From contig CAXTIG010000038.1 of the NCBI GenBank assembly GCA_964244295.1, positions 1 to 64,000 on the forward strand: a DNA stretch of 64,000 nt. The letters are read 5' to 3'. The position numbers and the translations under genes are program-made. A model generated the notes under the pieces. It worked only from the letters and a program-made list of their open reading frames with translations, was not told where the DNA came from and did no database searches. The stretch comes from JAJAZB01 sp964244295. Lineage in GTDB: Bacteria > Bacteroidota > Bacteroidia > Cytophagales > Spirosomataceae. Below, piece by piece: positions 40,130 to 47,879 of the stretch. Every line of letters starts with the position of its first letter. The first letter of the stretch is position 1.

Positions 40130-40954
40130 ATGGGCAAGTTCGCAGCGAAAACCAGGGTGCTTCAACCCAGCCGAAGGCCATTCTTCCCGCCGCCGGGACA
40201 GGGCTACTTCCGCCCGGCCCCGCCGAAGGATGTCGTGCAGCGGCAACCGGCTGAACCGACGAAGACCGAACCCGCCAAAACCGCCCCACCCAAAACCCTC
40301 GGCCAGCAGGGCGTAAGCGCCAACGACCCGGTGACGGTGAGCAAAACGCCCCCGCTCATCGACGCCGTTTTTGCGCGCAACAAAACCTTCGCGCCGTACC
40401 TCGCCTTCCGCCTCGGCGAACAACGGCCCATCGCCGAAAAGGGGAAATTCATCCTGTACGCCCGGCAGGCCCTTTACGAAGACGCCTTCAACGCCTACGC
40501 GGCGGGCCGGAGCGGGGGCAAGGGGGCCGTGCCGACGGGGTTTTACTGGGAAACGGAAACGAAGAATAAGGTGACCACGACGCGGGACGAAATCCACCTG
40601 AGTCCCAACGCCACGTTTGGCATCGCGTTTCACGAAGCCGTCCATAAAATGTCGTCGGGCAACGTGGTGGCGTTCCTGAGCGGCGACCCCGACCTGGCCT
40701 TCGAGCTGAACGAAGGGTTTACGTCGCTTTTCTCGAAACAAATTCTGGAGGAAGAAGGCGTAAAAGACTACCGCGACGGCTACGCCTTCCAGCGCGACAA
40801 AGCCAAAAAAGTGCTGAAAGCCATTGAATTCGACGCCGCCGCCGACTGGTATTTCAATGGCAGTCACCGAAAACTGCTGGACAAACTGAAGATTGGCAGC
40901 GCGGTGAAAGATCCGTCGAAAGAAGCCATCAAACGGCTGAAGGCCTATTTGTAG
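40130..40954 (+). CDS. Putative zinc metallopeptidase with eCIS-cargo-like N-terminus
   Basis: 274 aa from the ATG at 40130. The first 60 residues are basic and Pro-rich (RRPFFPPPGQGYFRPAPPKD, then VVQRQPAEPTKTEP). This style is found at the N-terminus of proteins packed into extracellular contractile injection systems (DUF4157-type cargo of Bacteroidota). There is no signal peptide. The body has HEAVH (168-172) in FGIAFHEAVHKMSS and Glu195 in FELNEGFTSL, the gluzincin zinc-site layout. It is probably a protease. No eCIS structural genes are in the window, so it would be an orphan. A Bacteroidota-like TACCTTCG box precedes the start. Confidence 0.6.
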   Translation: MGKFAAKTRVLQPSRRPFFPPPGQGYFRPAPPKDVVQRQPAEPTKTEPAKTAPPKTLGQQGVSANDPVTVSKTPPLIDAVFARNKTFAPYLAFRLGEQRPIAEKGKFILYARQALYEDAFNAYAAGRSGGKGAVPTGFYWETETKNKVTTTRDEIHLSPNATFGIAFHEAVHKMSSGNVVAFLSGDPDLAFELNEGFTSLFSKQILEEEGVKDYRDGYAFQRDKAKKVLKAIEFDAAADWYFNGSHRKLLDKLKIGSAVKDPSKEAIKRLKAYL

Positions 40955-41024
40955 TCGCCTGGGTCGGCCAAAAGACTTTTCGGACGCGGGTTCGTACCTT
41001 TGGGTACAGCCAAATCTCCCGTTT

Positions 41025-41912
41025 ATGCGCCTCTTCCTGCTTCTCGTCTCCTGTTTCTTATTTCTTGTTTCCTTCCAAAGCGACAAACCCGCCTACCTCC
41101 TCTACGACCAGAAACTCAAGCGCACGGATTACGAGAAGCTCCTGAAAACCGCCGCCCAAGCCGACGTGGTGCTCTTCGGCGAGTTGCACAACAATGCCAT
41201 CGATCACTGGCTGGAGTTGCAACTGACGAAGGATTTATTCGTGGAGCGCGGCCAAAACCTGGTGCTGGGCGCCGAAATGTTCGAGGCCGACAACCAGACC
41301 GCCTACGCCGACTACCTCGCCAAGCGCAGCACCGACAAGCAGCTAAAAACCGACGCCCGCCTCTGGCCCAACTTCGCCACCGACTACAAACCGATTCTGG
41401 ATTTCGCCCGCGACCACGCCCTGCCCGTCGTAGCGACCAACGTGCCCCGCCGCTACGCCAGCCTCGTGGCCCGTAAGGGATTTGCCGCCCTCGACACGCT
41501 GCCCGCTGCCGAAAAGGCCTTCCTCGCCCCGCTGCCCATTACTGCCGATTTGACTTTGCCCGGCTACAAGAAAATGCTCGACATGGGCGGAATGCACGGC
41601 GGCAGTGGAAGTGGAATGCCCGGCATGAGCGCCGAAAACATGGCCCGCGCCCAGGCTACCAAAGACGCGACGATGGCGCATTTTATCCTCAAAAACCTCC
41701 AGCCGGGGAACACCTTTTTACATTTCAACGGCAGTTACCATTCGCAGAATTTCGAGGGCATCGTCTGGCACCTGAAGCAAGCCCGCCCCGATTTGCGCGT
41801 GGTTACCATCCATTCGACGGAAGAAGCCGACATCGCCAAACCCACCGAAGCCAAAGCGGGCATGGCGACGTTTACGGTATGCATTCCGGCGGATATGACA
41901 AAGACGTATTAA
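41025..41912 (+). CDS. ChaN-family (haem-related) lipoprotein-like protein
   Basis: 295 aa. A signal peptide (RLFLLLVSCFLFLVSFQS) is encoded by a CT-rich repeat. The mature protein starts with the ChaN fold: ADVVLFGELHNNAIDHWLEL (GE-x-H) and LVLGAEMFEADNQ, typical of the ChaN/TIKI-like superfamily. A Met/Gly-rich insert (MGGMHGGSGSGMPGMS) may bind metal. The C-terminal FLHFNGSYHSQNFEGIVWHL carries the conserved G-x-x-H. ChaN of Campylobacter binds haem dimers. In this protein a peptidase or metal role is equally possible. Confidence 0.85.
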   Translation: MRLFLLLVSCFLFLVSFQSDKPAYLLYDQKLKRTDYEKLLKTAAQADVVLFGELHNNAIDHWLELQLTKDLFVERGQNLVLGAEMFEADNQTAYADYLAKRSTDKQLKTDARLWPNFATDYKPILDFARDHALPVVATNVPRRYASLVARKGFAALDTLPAAEKAFLAPLPITADLTLPGYKKMLDMGGMHGGSGSGMPGMSAENMARAQATKDATMAHFILKNLQPGNTFLHFNGSYHSQNFEGIVWHLKQARPDLRVVTIHSTEEADIAKPTEAKAGMATFTVCIPADMTKTY

Positions 41913-41917
41913 TTGAT

Positions 41918-41965
41918 AATGGAGAATAAAAAGACAAGGCTGTATTTTATTGTCCATTCTCCATT
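41918..41965. repeat. Imperfect inverted repeat ending at the left direct repeat
   Basis: AATGGAGAAT (41918-41927) and ATTCTCCATT (41956-41965) flank an AT-rich loop. It lies between the ChaN-like gene and the direct repeat at 41971. Confidence 0.55.
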
Positions 41966-41970
41966 CCTTT

Positions 41971-41987
41971 ATGCAGGACATCGAACC
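41971..41987. other. Left copy of a 17-bp direct repeat, putative attL
   Basis: ATGCAGGACATCGAACC is identical to the first 17 bases of the gene at 58145. Here it opens a 41-codon fragment (MQDIEPFENLHP and on) that quickly diverges from that gene. About 100 bp inside lie two ACAACAA words (42073 and 42084), and one ACAACAA word lies about 100 bp inside the right copy. Confidence 0.55.
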
Positions 41988-42245
41988 TTTCGAGAATTTG
42001 CATCCGCTGTTGTTTAATCAATTGATTTTTATGATTTTATATTCAAAGAAAGCGTCTCTATTTTTTTGTCAGTACAACAATAGGACAACAAATTGACCTT
42101 ATCCAATGCGAAGTGTTTCCCGGAGAATTTTTCTTATCAAGAATCCAAGTGGACAGAGAGTCGCGTCTCTGGCGCTGTTTGTTGTAAACCAGATACCGCC
42201 TTCGGGTAATGAGCGCCAATTCAGCAGAACCGTTATTTTTGCTGA

Positions 42246-42518
42246 ATGCAAGTCATCTACCTGCAGGACAAAGCCTTTTACGCGTTGATTGAAGAGGTCG
42301 TCGTCCGGCTGCGTGAAAAGCACGGCGATGAAAAAGAGAAGTGAGTTTCCGACGAGCAGGCCATGCACCTGTTGAACATCAAGTCCAAGACGACCCTGCA
42401 GAAACTTCGCGACGAAGGAAAAATCCGCTTCTCCCAGCCCCAGAAGAAAATCATCCTCTACGACCGGGAATCCATTGATGCTTACCTGGAGAAGAACGCC
42501 CGTAACCCCTTTCGCTGA
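42246..42518 (+). pseudogene. Excisionase-like HTH protein with a premature stop
   Basis: 90 codons. QVIYLQDKAFYALIEEVVVR, a TGA at 42342-42344, then SDEQAMHLLNIKSKTTLQKL and RDEGKIRFSQPQKKIILYDR form one frame. The protein is the small HTH type found beside integrases and conjugative elements of Bacteroidota. The TGA stands where relatives usually have Trp (TGG), so a single base change explains it. The 3' end overlaps the start of the next small gene (TGATG). Confidence 0.72.
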
Positions 42519-42652
42519 TGGAAACGACCGAAACGCCCCCGCCTGATTTTGTGAAAGGCTTCAACGAAGGCTACATCCTCGCTAAACGCGCTCCGCACCT
42601 GGCCGCACCGGATTCGTGTTTTCTTTCGCAGGGACAGGCTGGTTCCTGGTAA
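42518..42652 (+). CDS. Small protein associated with the HTH gene
   Basis: 44 aa. METTETPPPDFVKGFNEGYI contains DFVKGFNEGY, a start seen in small proteins next to such HTH genes. After about 30 residues it becomes unrelated and ends in opposition to the gene at 42582, so it is probably truncated. Coupled to the HTH gene by TGATG. Function unknown. Confidence 0.4.
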   Translation: METTETPPPDFVKGFNEGYILAKRAPHLAAPDSCFLSQGQAGSW

Positions 42653-43073
42653 ACATCGAGTCCATGTAGTCCTGTGTCTGCTCAAGGTCTCTGGTTTGGC
42701 CCCGGAATTTCTGTTTTTGCGCCGCGTCCATTTCCTTGAACGGATTTGGATACAAGTCTTCCCGCACCTGGTCCCGAACCAGCCGCGCAGAGGTGGGGTC
42801 GGTGTCGCGCAAAGCCTCTTCCGCCCAGGCAATGGTTTCCGCTTTTACTTCATTCCGGTGCTTTTCCAGCGAAGCAATCCACTGATCGCGGTGGCCGGGT
42901 TGCCGCGAGCGGATGAAACCCGGAGCCGGGTAGCTCAGTTCGGGGCCGCGATCCTTCGGCGCGTTTTTGATTTGCTCCTCAATGGCCCGCAGGCGCTCGT
43001 TCGTTTGGCGCATTCGTTCAGCGACGTGGGCAAAGTCAGCGAGATAGGTGCTTTCTTCCGGGTTGGTCTCCAT
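42582..43073 (-). CDS. Hypothetical protein, mobile-element type
   Basis: 163 aa, strongly helical and charged (VAERMRQTNERLRAIEEQIKN; RDQVREDLYPNPFKEMDAAQ), with no signal or membrane segment. It looks like a coiled-coil accessory protein of a plasmid or integrative element. I do not recognise it. The C-terminus overlaps the small ORF at 42518 in the opposite direction, so one of the two ends may be secondary. Confidence 0.5.
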   Translation of the reverse strand: METNPEESTYLADFAHVAERMRQTNERLRAIEEQIKNAPKDRGPELSYPAPGFIRSRQPGHRDQWIASLEKHRNEVKAETIAWAEEALRDTDPTSARLVRDQVREDLYPNPFKEMDAAQKQKFRGQTRDLEQTQDYMDSMFTRNQPVPAKENTNPVRPGAERV

Positions 43074-43153
43074 CCTCCAGGACAGTTAAGGGTTGACGAG
43101 CCACTTGATTATGCGAATATAGAAAAGAGTCCGAACACGTTGGGGCGGGAGGC

Positions 43154-43753
43154 ATGCCGATGGATTGGCGCGAAAAACACATCGACGACCAAAACGCCAG
43201 GGATCCTGCACGGTGCAAAGCCGATTACGCCGAGGCCGTCGCCGACGGTCGGCGTAATCTGATTCAGTGGCAGGACGTGGCCGCGTCCGCAACAGTGGTG
43301 CTACCGGAATGGGAAGCCGAAGGACGCAGGCTCATCGAACAACGCCTGGGTTACCTGCCCCACGAATGCCATTACCTACCGCCTGAGCCGTTCATCCGGG
43401 GTTTGTTGCATACCCATCACCAGGGACTGATGACTGAGGACAAGTTCCGACAGGAGACGGATGAGCAGGTCAAACTCATCCGCAATTCGGACATGCAACA
43501 CAATACTTGCCTGACTTACGACGAGGCGATTTACCGCACCTACGCCAAGTACGTCGCGGCGTATGGGCACGCCGCCAAAGAGCGGCTAACGCGCTTCTTG
43601 GTTTACGAGCCGCTGCTCGAACACTCCCTGATTGCCGAACTCTGGTTGCAGGAAATCCTGGCCCGCGACGATTGTCGGTTACCGCCTTCCATAACAGAGG
43701 TTGACGTCAAAGCCATGACGCTGATCAAATACCGTGAGGTTCTACTCAAGTAG
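43154..43753 (+). CDS. Hypothetical protein
   Basis: 199 aa, cytoplasmic and helical. It holds several His/Cys residues (LPHECHYLPPEPF, LLHTHHQG), which might bind metal, but no known motif. It lies within the presumed mobile region between the protein at 42582 and the WYL fragment. No function is proposed. Confidence 0.5.
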   Translation: MPMDWREKHIDDQNARDPARCKADYAEAVADGRRNLIQWQDVAASATVVLPEWEAEGRRLIEQRLGYLPHECHYLPPEPFIRGLLHTHHQGLMTEDKFRQETDEQVKLIRNSDMQHNTCLTYDEAIYRTYAKYVAAYGHAAKERLTRFLVYEPLLEHSLIAELWLQEILARDDCRLPPSITEVDVKAMTLIKYREVLLK

Positions 43754-43783
43754 AATAAAGAAGCCGCCGATGCGTCGCCTCTT

Positions 43784-44332
43784 TTACGAATAACGATTCA
43801 AAGCGGCGACTAAAAAAGTACCGACCCGCTCGATTAACGCGTCCGGAGCCAGCACCTTGACCTGGTCGCCCAGGCGGGCCAGTTCGTAGACGAGTTCTTT
43901 GTTGACGATCAAATGCAGGCGAACCCGGAATTCATCCTCGTCGTCGCCGAGCACGTCGGTTTCAGCATAGAGAAAAAAAGGTTGGGCGCGAAAGTAGCGC
44001 CCCTGCTGGGCGGTAAACGACAGCACTACCGCTTCGAGACGTTGGTCTTCGTAAACGGCCACCCCCAGCGAATGCCGGAAATAGGTATCAGCGTCAAAGT
44101 CGGGTGCCGAACTGATTTCGGCGGTTACCCGCAGACTACCGGGTACGATCCGGTCCAGCCCGAAAACCCGCAATTGCCCGTAATCGAGTTGATAGCCCAA
44201 CACGTACCAGCGGTTGCGGTGTTCTTTGAGGAGGTGCGGCACCACGCGGTGCGCCTTTTCGGCATCCGTGTCAAAACGCTGGTGGCTAAACGCGACGATC
44301 CTCCGTTCCTGAATCGCGCTCAAGAAGTCGTC
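43784..44332 (-). pseudogene. WYL-domain regulator, C-terminal half only
   Basis: The minus-strand frame gives AIQERRIVAFSHQRF, then PHLLKEHRNRWYVLGYQLDY and LRVFGLDRIV, the WYL domain with its R-x-x-Y/WYL core, and ends YELARLGDQVKVLAPDALIE. Then NRYS and a stop. Nothing resembling the N-terminal HTH domain lies upstream. At about 44332 the sequence passes directly into the plus-strand kinase fragment, so the gene was cut at a recombination junction. WYL proteins sense ligands such as nucleotides. Confidence 0.75.
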
Positions 44333-44969
44333 GCCGAAACTCAGTTTAAGGCCCTGCGGCCCCAGGTGAACCCGCATTTCATCAACAACGCGCTCAGTTC
44401 CATTGGCACCTACGTACTCCGCGAAGAACCCCTGAAGGCGGATCGGTACCTGAGTCAATTCGCCGAACTCATGCGCCGGGTGCTCGAAAGTTCCGACCGG
44501 CCCACCGTTACGCTGGCGTACGAGTTGGAAACGCTCAACCTGTACCTGCAACTGGAAGCCCTGTGCAACCCCTTTTCCTACCGGATTGCCGTGGACGAAA
44601 CCATCGACCCGCACCAGACCCGCACCCTGCCGCTGCTGCTCCAGCCCCTGCTTGAGAACAGCGTCAAACACGGATTTGCGCACCAATCCGGGGATGGTCA
44701 CCTCCAGGTTCGCATCCGGCGGGAGGGTGAAGCGCTTCACTACACGGTCGAGGAACGGGGTAGGCCGGAGCCGTTCGGCGCGGCGTGAAGCTTCGGAACC
44801 AGGTCGGAAATCCTTCGGGATGCAACTCGTTCGGGAGCGGTTGGCCCTGTTCAACCAGGGAAGGCGCACCGACGCCACCCTGACCGTGACCGATCTGGAA
44901 GGAGGCACGCGGGTGGAAGTCCGCCTGCCTTCGATTTTTCCGTTGGAAACCGCTCCTTCGCTCCCATGA
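44330..44969 (+). pseudogene. LytS/YehU-type histidine kinase, truncated and frameshifted
   Basis: The plus strand starts abruptly with ETQFKALRPQVNPHFINNAL, the phospho-acceptor motif of LytS-type kinases (NPHF), and continues with LLLQPLLENSVKHGF (ATP-binding N box). The frame then breaks near 44760-44790: VEERGRPE ends in a stop, while the next frame continues with KSFGMQLVRERLALFNQG and ends at 44969. The membrane and sensor part before NPHF is absent. It overlaps the response regulator by ATGA. Both the kinase and its partner are broken. Confidence 0.82.
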
Positions 44970-45754
44970 TTCGTGCCCTGATCATCGAGGACGTAGCGCT
45001 CAACGCCGAGCGGCTGAGCCGTCTGCTCGACGCGTGGTGTCGGGAGCGCGTGACGCTGGTTGGTTCGGCGGCGTCGGTGGAAGAAGGGCGGCGCCTCATC
45101 GCTCAAACGCACCCCGATTTGGTGTTTCTGGACGTGGAACTGGGCGGCGAAACGGGTTTTGAGTTGTTGCAGTCCCTGAAGCGGATCGACTTCGCGGTCA
45201 TTTTTACGACCGGCCACCAGCAATACGCGGTGCGGGCATTTGAATTTGCCGCCGTTGACTACCTCCTTTAACCGGTCGATGCCGACAAACTGGTCCGGGC
45301 CGTTGAACGGGTGATCTCCAATCGGCAGCGTACCGTCAACCAGCGCCTGCTCGAAAACCTGCTGCACAACCTGAACCCGGCCAATTCGCCCAAGCTGTCG
45401 ATTCCTTACACCGAACCAACAACCCGGCAAAAAAAGCTGCGCATCGTTGATCCGTCCCAGGTTCTTTACCTTCAGGCGGACGGGCAATACACCCGGATTT
45501 TCGTCTGCGATGGATGGCACGGGCTGGTCAGCAAACCGCTGGACTATTTCCTGAAGGATTACTTTGGTACTCATCCTGATTTCTTTCGGACGCACAACAG
45601 CTACCTGATTAACCTGAAGTACGTGAAAGCAGTCGATCAGGGCCGGGGCGGTGACGTTTTCCTGGTTGACGAGAACGGGAGTTCCTCCAACGTACCGGTT
45701 TCCTATTTGAAAAAAGCGGATTTCCTTCGCCGCCTCAGGGGAGTAGAGCCGTAA
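44966..45754 (+). pseudogene. LytTR-type response regulator with a nonsense codon at the conserved Lys
   Basis: 262 codons in one frame. The receiver domain (1-115) has the acidic EDV, Asp56 in LVFLDVELGG and Thr in IFTTGH. At codon 102 (45269-45271) a TAA stands exactly where DYLLKP has Lys; one base change from AAA explains it. After the stop the frame stays open through a LytTR DNA-binding domain (about 150-260, VLYLQADGQYTRIF, FFRTHNSYLINLKYVKAV). The coding pattern downstream is intact, so the mutation is recent or an assembly error. Suppression or re-initiation are possible but not shown. Confidence 0.82.
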
Positions 45755-45806
45755 CGTTGGCTTAAGCACGTGCAGCAACACTATTTCCACGGAGCAAACC
45801 ACGGCT

Positions 45807-46395
45807 TTGACCGGGGGGCAACACCCCACCACGAGTACAATGTTGATACGACCTCCGGCGACTGCTGTTCCGGCGAACCGAACCAGCAGGGCAGGGGTAC
45901 CCGTATCGACCATACGTGATGGCACGCCCAAGGGGTATTGTTTGCTGACGTTCGAGGGCAATCACTATGCATTTGATTACCGGAGTGCAGGCCCGCCTGC
46001 GGATTGTAAGATCAGTCTCTACGCGCCCAGGATCGTTACGGAAGGACAGAACGGGCGCTACGACGGGTACGCGAAACGCGAACTTCTTTCGGGGCAGTGA
46101 GCGGGATTCGCTGCGGTACCGCCTTGACGGTGGACTTGGGGACGATGCAGCGAATCGATGAACCGGACCCAAGACCCGCTCCTGAGCGGCGTGCGCTACC
46201 GTTGAGATGCGACCGAAAAACCGTTGCTCGGCGCCCGGCCTTCCAATCCGGTTCCGTCTACCCATTTGTGGAAAGCCCGATTGGGCGGGAAACGGGCCGT
46301 CGGCCAGCACACGATCGACGGGCGGGCTCCGGATCGACGGGCGTACGTTTACCGCCAGAACCGCCTTCAAAAGCGTAGCGGGTTCCTCACGGGCG
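45807..46395 (+). pseudogene. Degraded C-terminal domain of a calcineurin-like phosphoesterase
   Basis: Three frames each carry part of one domain: GYCLLTFEGNHYAFDYRSAG (45807 frame), then SERDSLRYRLDGG, then in the third frame PVPSTHLWKARLGGKRAVGQ and HTIDGRAPDRRAYVYRQN. This order matches the C-terminal beta domain of secreted calcineurin-like phosphoesterases of Bacteroidota. At least three frameshifts and no start make it a clear relic. It lies next to an intact metallophosphoesterase on the other strand. The rest of 45755-46487 has no other gene. Confidence 0.65.
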
Positions 46396-46487
46396 GGTAA
46401 GTCGCCCGACTAACTGCTTCCTGCCCCCGGCGGGGCGTACCACCGATACCGCTCAGGCCCTGAGTCCGTTACCCGTTTCTTAGGGCT

Positions 46488-47870
46488 CTACTCTTGTTTA
46501 GCTTGCTTGCGGGCTTTGTACTCCTGAAACCGGTTTCGGTATTCCTCCCGTTGTTCGGGCTTGTAGCGTCGCTGATATTCGACGGGTAATTCGAGCCGCT
46601 CGGGGGCTAAGACGGGGGCCTGATCGCGAAGCGTATTCTGTCCTTTGTTGTTCTTGATGAGTTCAAAAGAATCGTAGGGCTCGCCCGTAACGGTGTACGC
46701 CTGATACGTCAGCTTGTCGCCGTTAATCGATACGGTTTGGTAGAGTTGCGTGTTCGAAGCAGCCCGGTCCATCCAATCCTGCAAGCCGAGATCGTACATT
46801 TTGGGGCCGCTGACCGAAACAACGTAAATGGGGCCGTCGGGATGTTTGCGGCTCTTTCCCAACGGCATGTTCAGCCCCCGGCCATACGTATGATCGTGGC
46901 CCTGGAGCACCAGATCCACCCGGTGGCGTTTGTAAATCGGCTCCATGCGTTCCCGCCATTTGCGGTTGTCACGGCCGTTGGCCGTTGAATAAATGGGGTG
47001 GTGGTGCGTGACGACAGTCCAGCGATTGGGGTTGTTGGTCAGCACCTGCCCGAGCCAGGTTGCCTGGGTGGCCATCGCTAACGAGTCGACCAGAGCGAGT
47101 TGCGAGTTCAGGGAGATGAAGCGCGTGCCCTGGTAGTCCACGTAATAGGCCGTTTCTTCGAATCCGTCGGGTCCGTTGGTCGGCAGGACAAACGAAGGTC
47201 GCCAGTGACGGGACACGCCCGGCTTGCCCTGCTCATTCCGAAAATACTCGTGGTTGCCGGGGGTGGCCAGCGTGGGCACCATGCCGTTGATCCAGCCACC
47301 GGCTTCAAACCATTCCCCCCACTGCCAGTCGGCGTTCGAGGTGTTGATCAGATCACCGGCGTGAATCATCAGGCTCACGGTCGGCAGCTTGGAATACGCC
47401 CCGCGAATGGCCCGTGACCAAAGCGCCCGGATGTCGTTTTGCGCGTCGCCGAAGTAGAGGAACGAGAACGGAGCCGGTTTGTCCTGCGCCGTTTTAAAGT
47501 GAAACCACTCCGTCCAGTGCGTGCCGTCGCCAACCCGGTAGCTGTACTGCGTGGCGGGTTTGAGGTGAGTGAAGTGAACGGAATGGTAGAGCACCGTCTT
47601 TCCGTCGAGGACCACGCGTTCGGTCGTGGCGGGAATCAACGTGGCCTTACTGGCCAAATCGGGTGAAGGGTCCGCCTCCGTAATGGCTCCTACCGCTTGG
47701 CTCACCGTCGAATCGGTTCGCCAGTTGACGGACTGCGACGTAGCCGGAGGGGCCTGCCAGCCCAGAATAACCCGGTCCGGATACGCCGATGGTGGATAGT
47801 CCCGGTGGGTCTGCGCCTGAGCCGGGCATACCCCCAGAGCAGTGCCTACGGCGAAGAGAAGCGGTTTCAT
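46488..47870 (-). CDS. Secreted purple-acid-phosphatase-like metallophosphoesterase
   Basis: 460 aa. It has a signal peptide (KPLLFAVGTALGVCPAQA) and an N-terminal Fn3-like purple acid phosphatase domain (about 30-125: RVILGWQAPPATSQSVNWRT, LKPATQYSYRVGD). The metallophosphatase domain has all metal ligands: FGDAQND, HAGDLI, PGNHEY, VTHHHP and GHDHTYGR. A Lys/Arg/Glu-rich tail (about 425-460) is unusual. It releases phosphate from organic esters in the periplasm. It lies 9 nt downstream of the alkaline phosphatase gene, so the two are one operon. A degraded phosphoesterase relic is next to it. Confidence 0.9.
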   Translation of the reverse strand: MKPLLFAVGTALGVCPAQAQTHRDYPPSAYPDRVILGWQAPPATSQSVNWRTDSTVSQAVGAITEADPSPDLASKATLIPATTERVVLDGKTVLYHSVHFTHLKPATQYSYRVGDGTHWTEWFHFKTAQDKPAPFSFLYFGDAQNDIRALWSRAIRGAYSKLPTVSLMIHAGDLINTSNADWQWGEWFEAGGWINGMVPTLATPGNHEYFRNEQGKPGVSRHWRPSFVLPTNGPDGFEETAYYVDYQGTRFISLNSQLALVDSLAMATQATWLGQVLTNNPNRWTVVTHHHPIYSTANGRDNRKWRERMEPIYKRHRVDLVLQGHDHTYGRGLNMPLGKSRKHPDGPIYVVSVSGPKMYDLGLQDWMDRAASNTQLYQTVSINGDKLTYQAYTVTGEPYDSFELIKNNKGQNTLRDQAPVLAPERLELPVEYQRRYKPEQREEYRNRFQEYKARKQAKQE

Positions 47871-47879
47871 GGGATGGGA

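Noticed and set aside
43784..45961. A 725-codon minus-strand frame reading through the WYL fragment, kinase and regulator
   Set aside because: Only the last about 180 codons have WYL similarity. The rest is antisense to recognisable kinase and regulator sequence.
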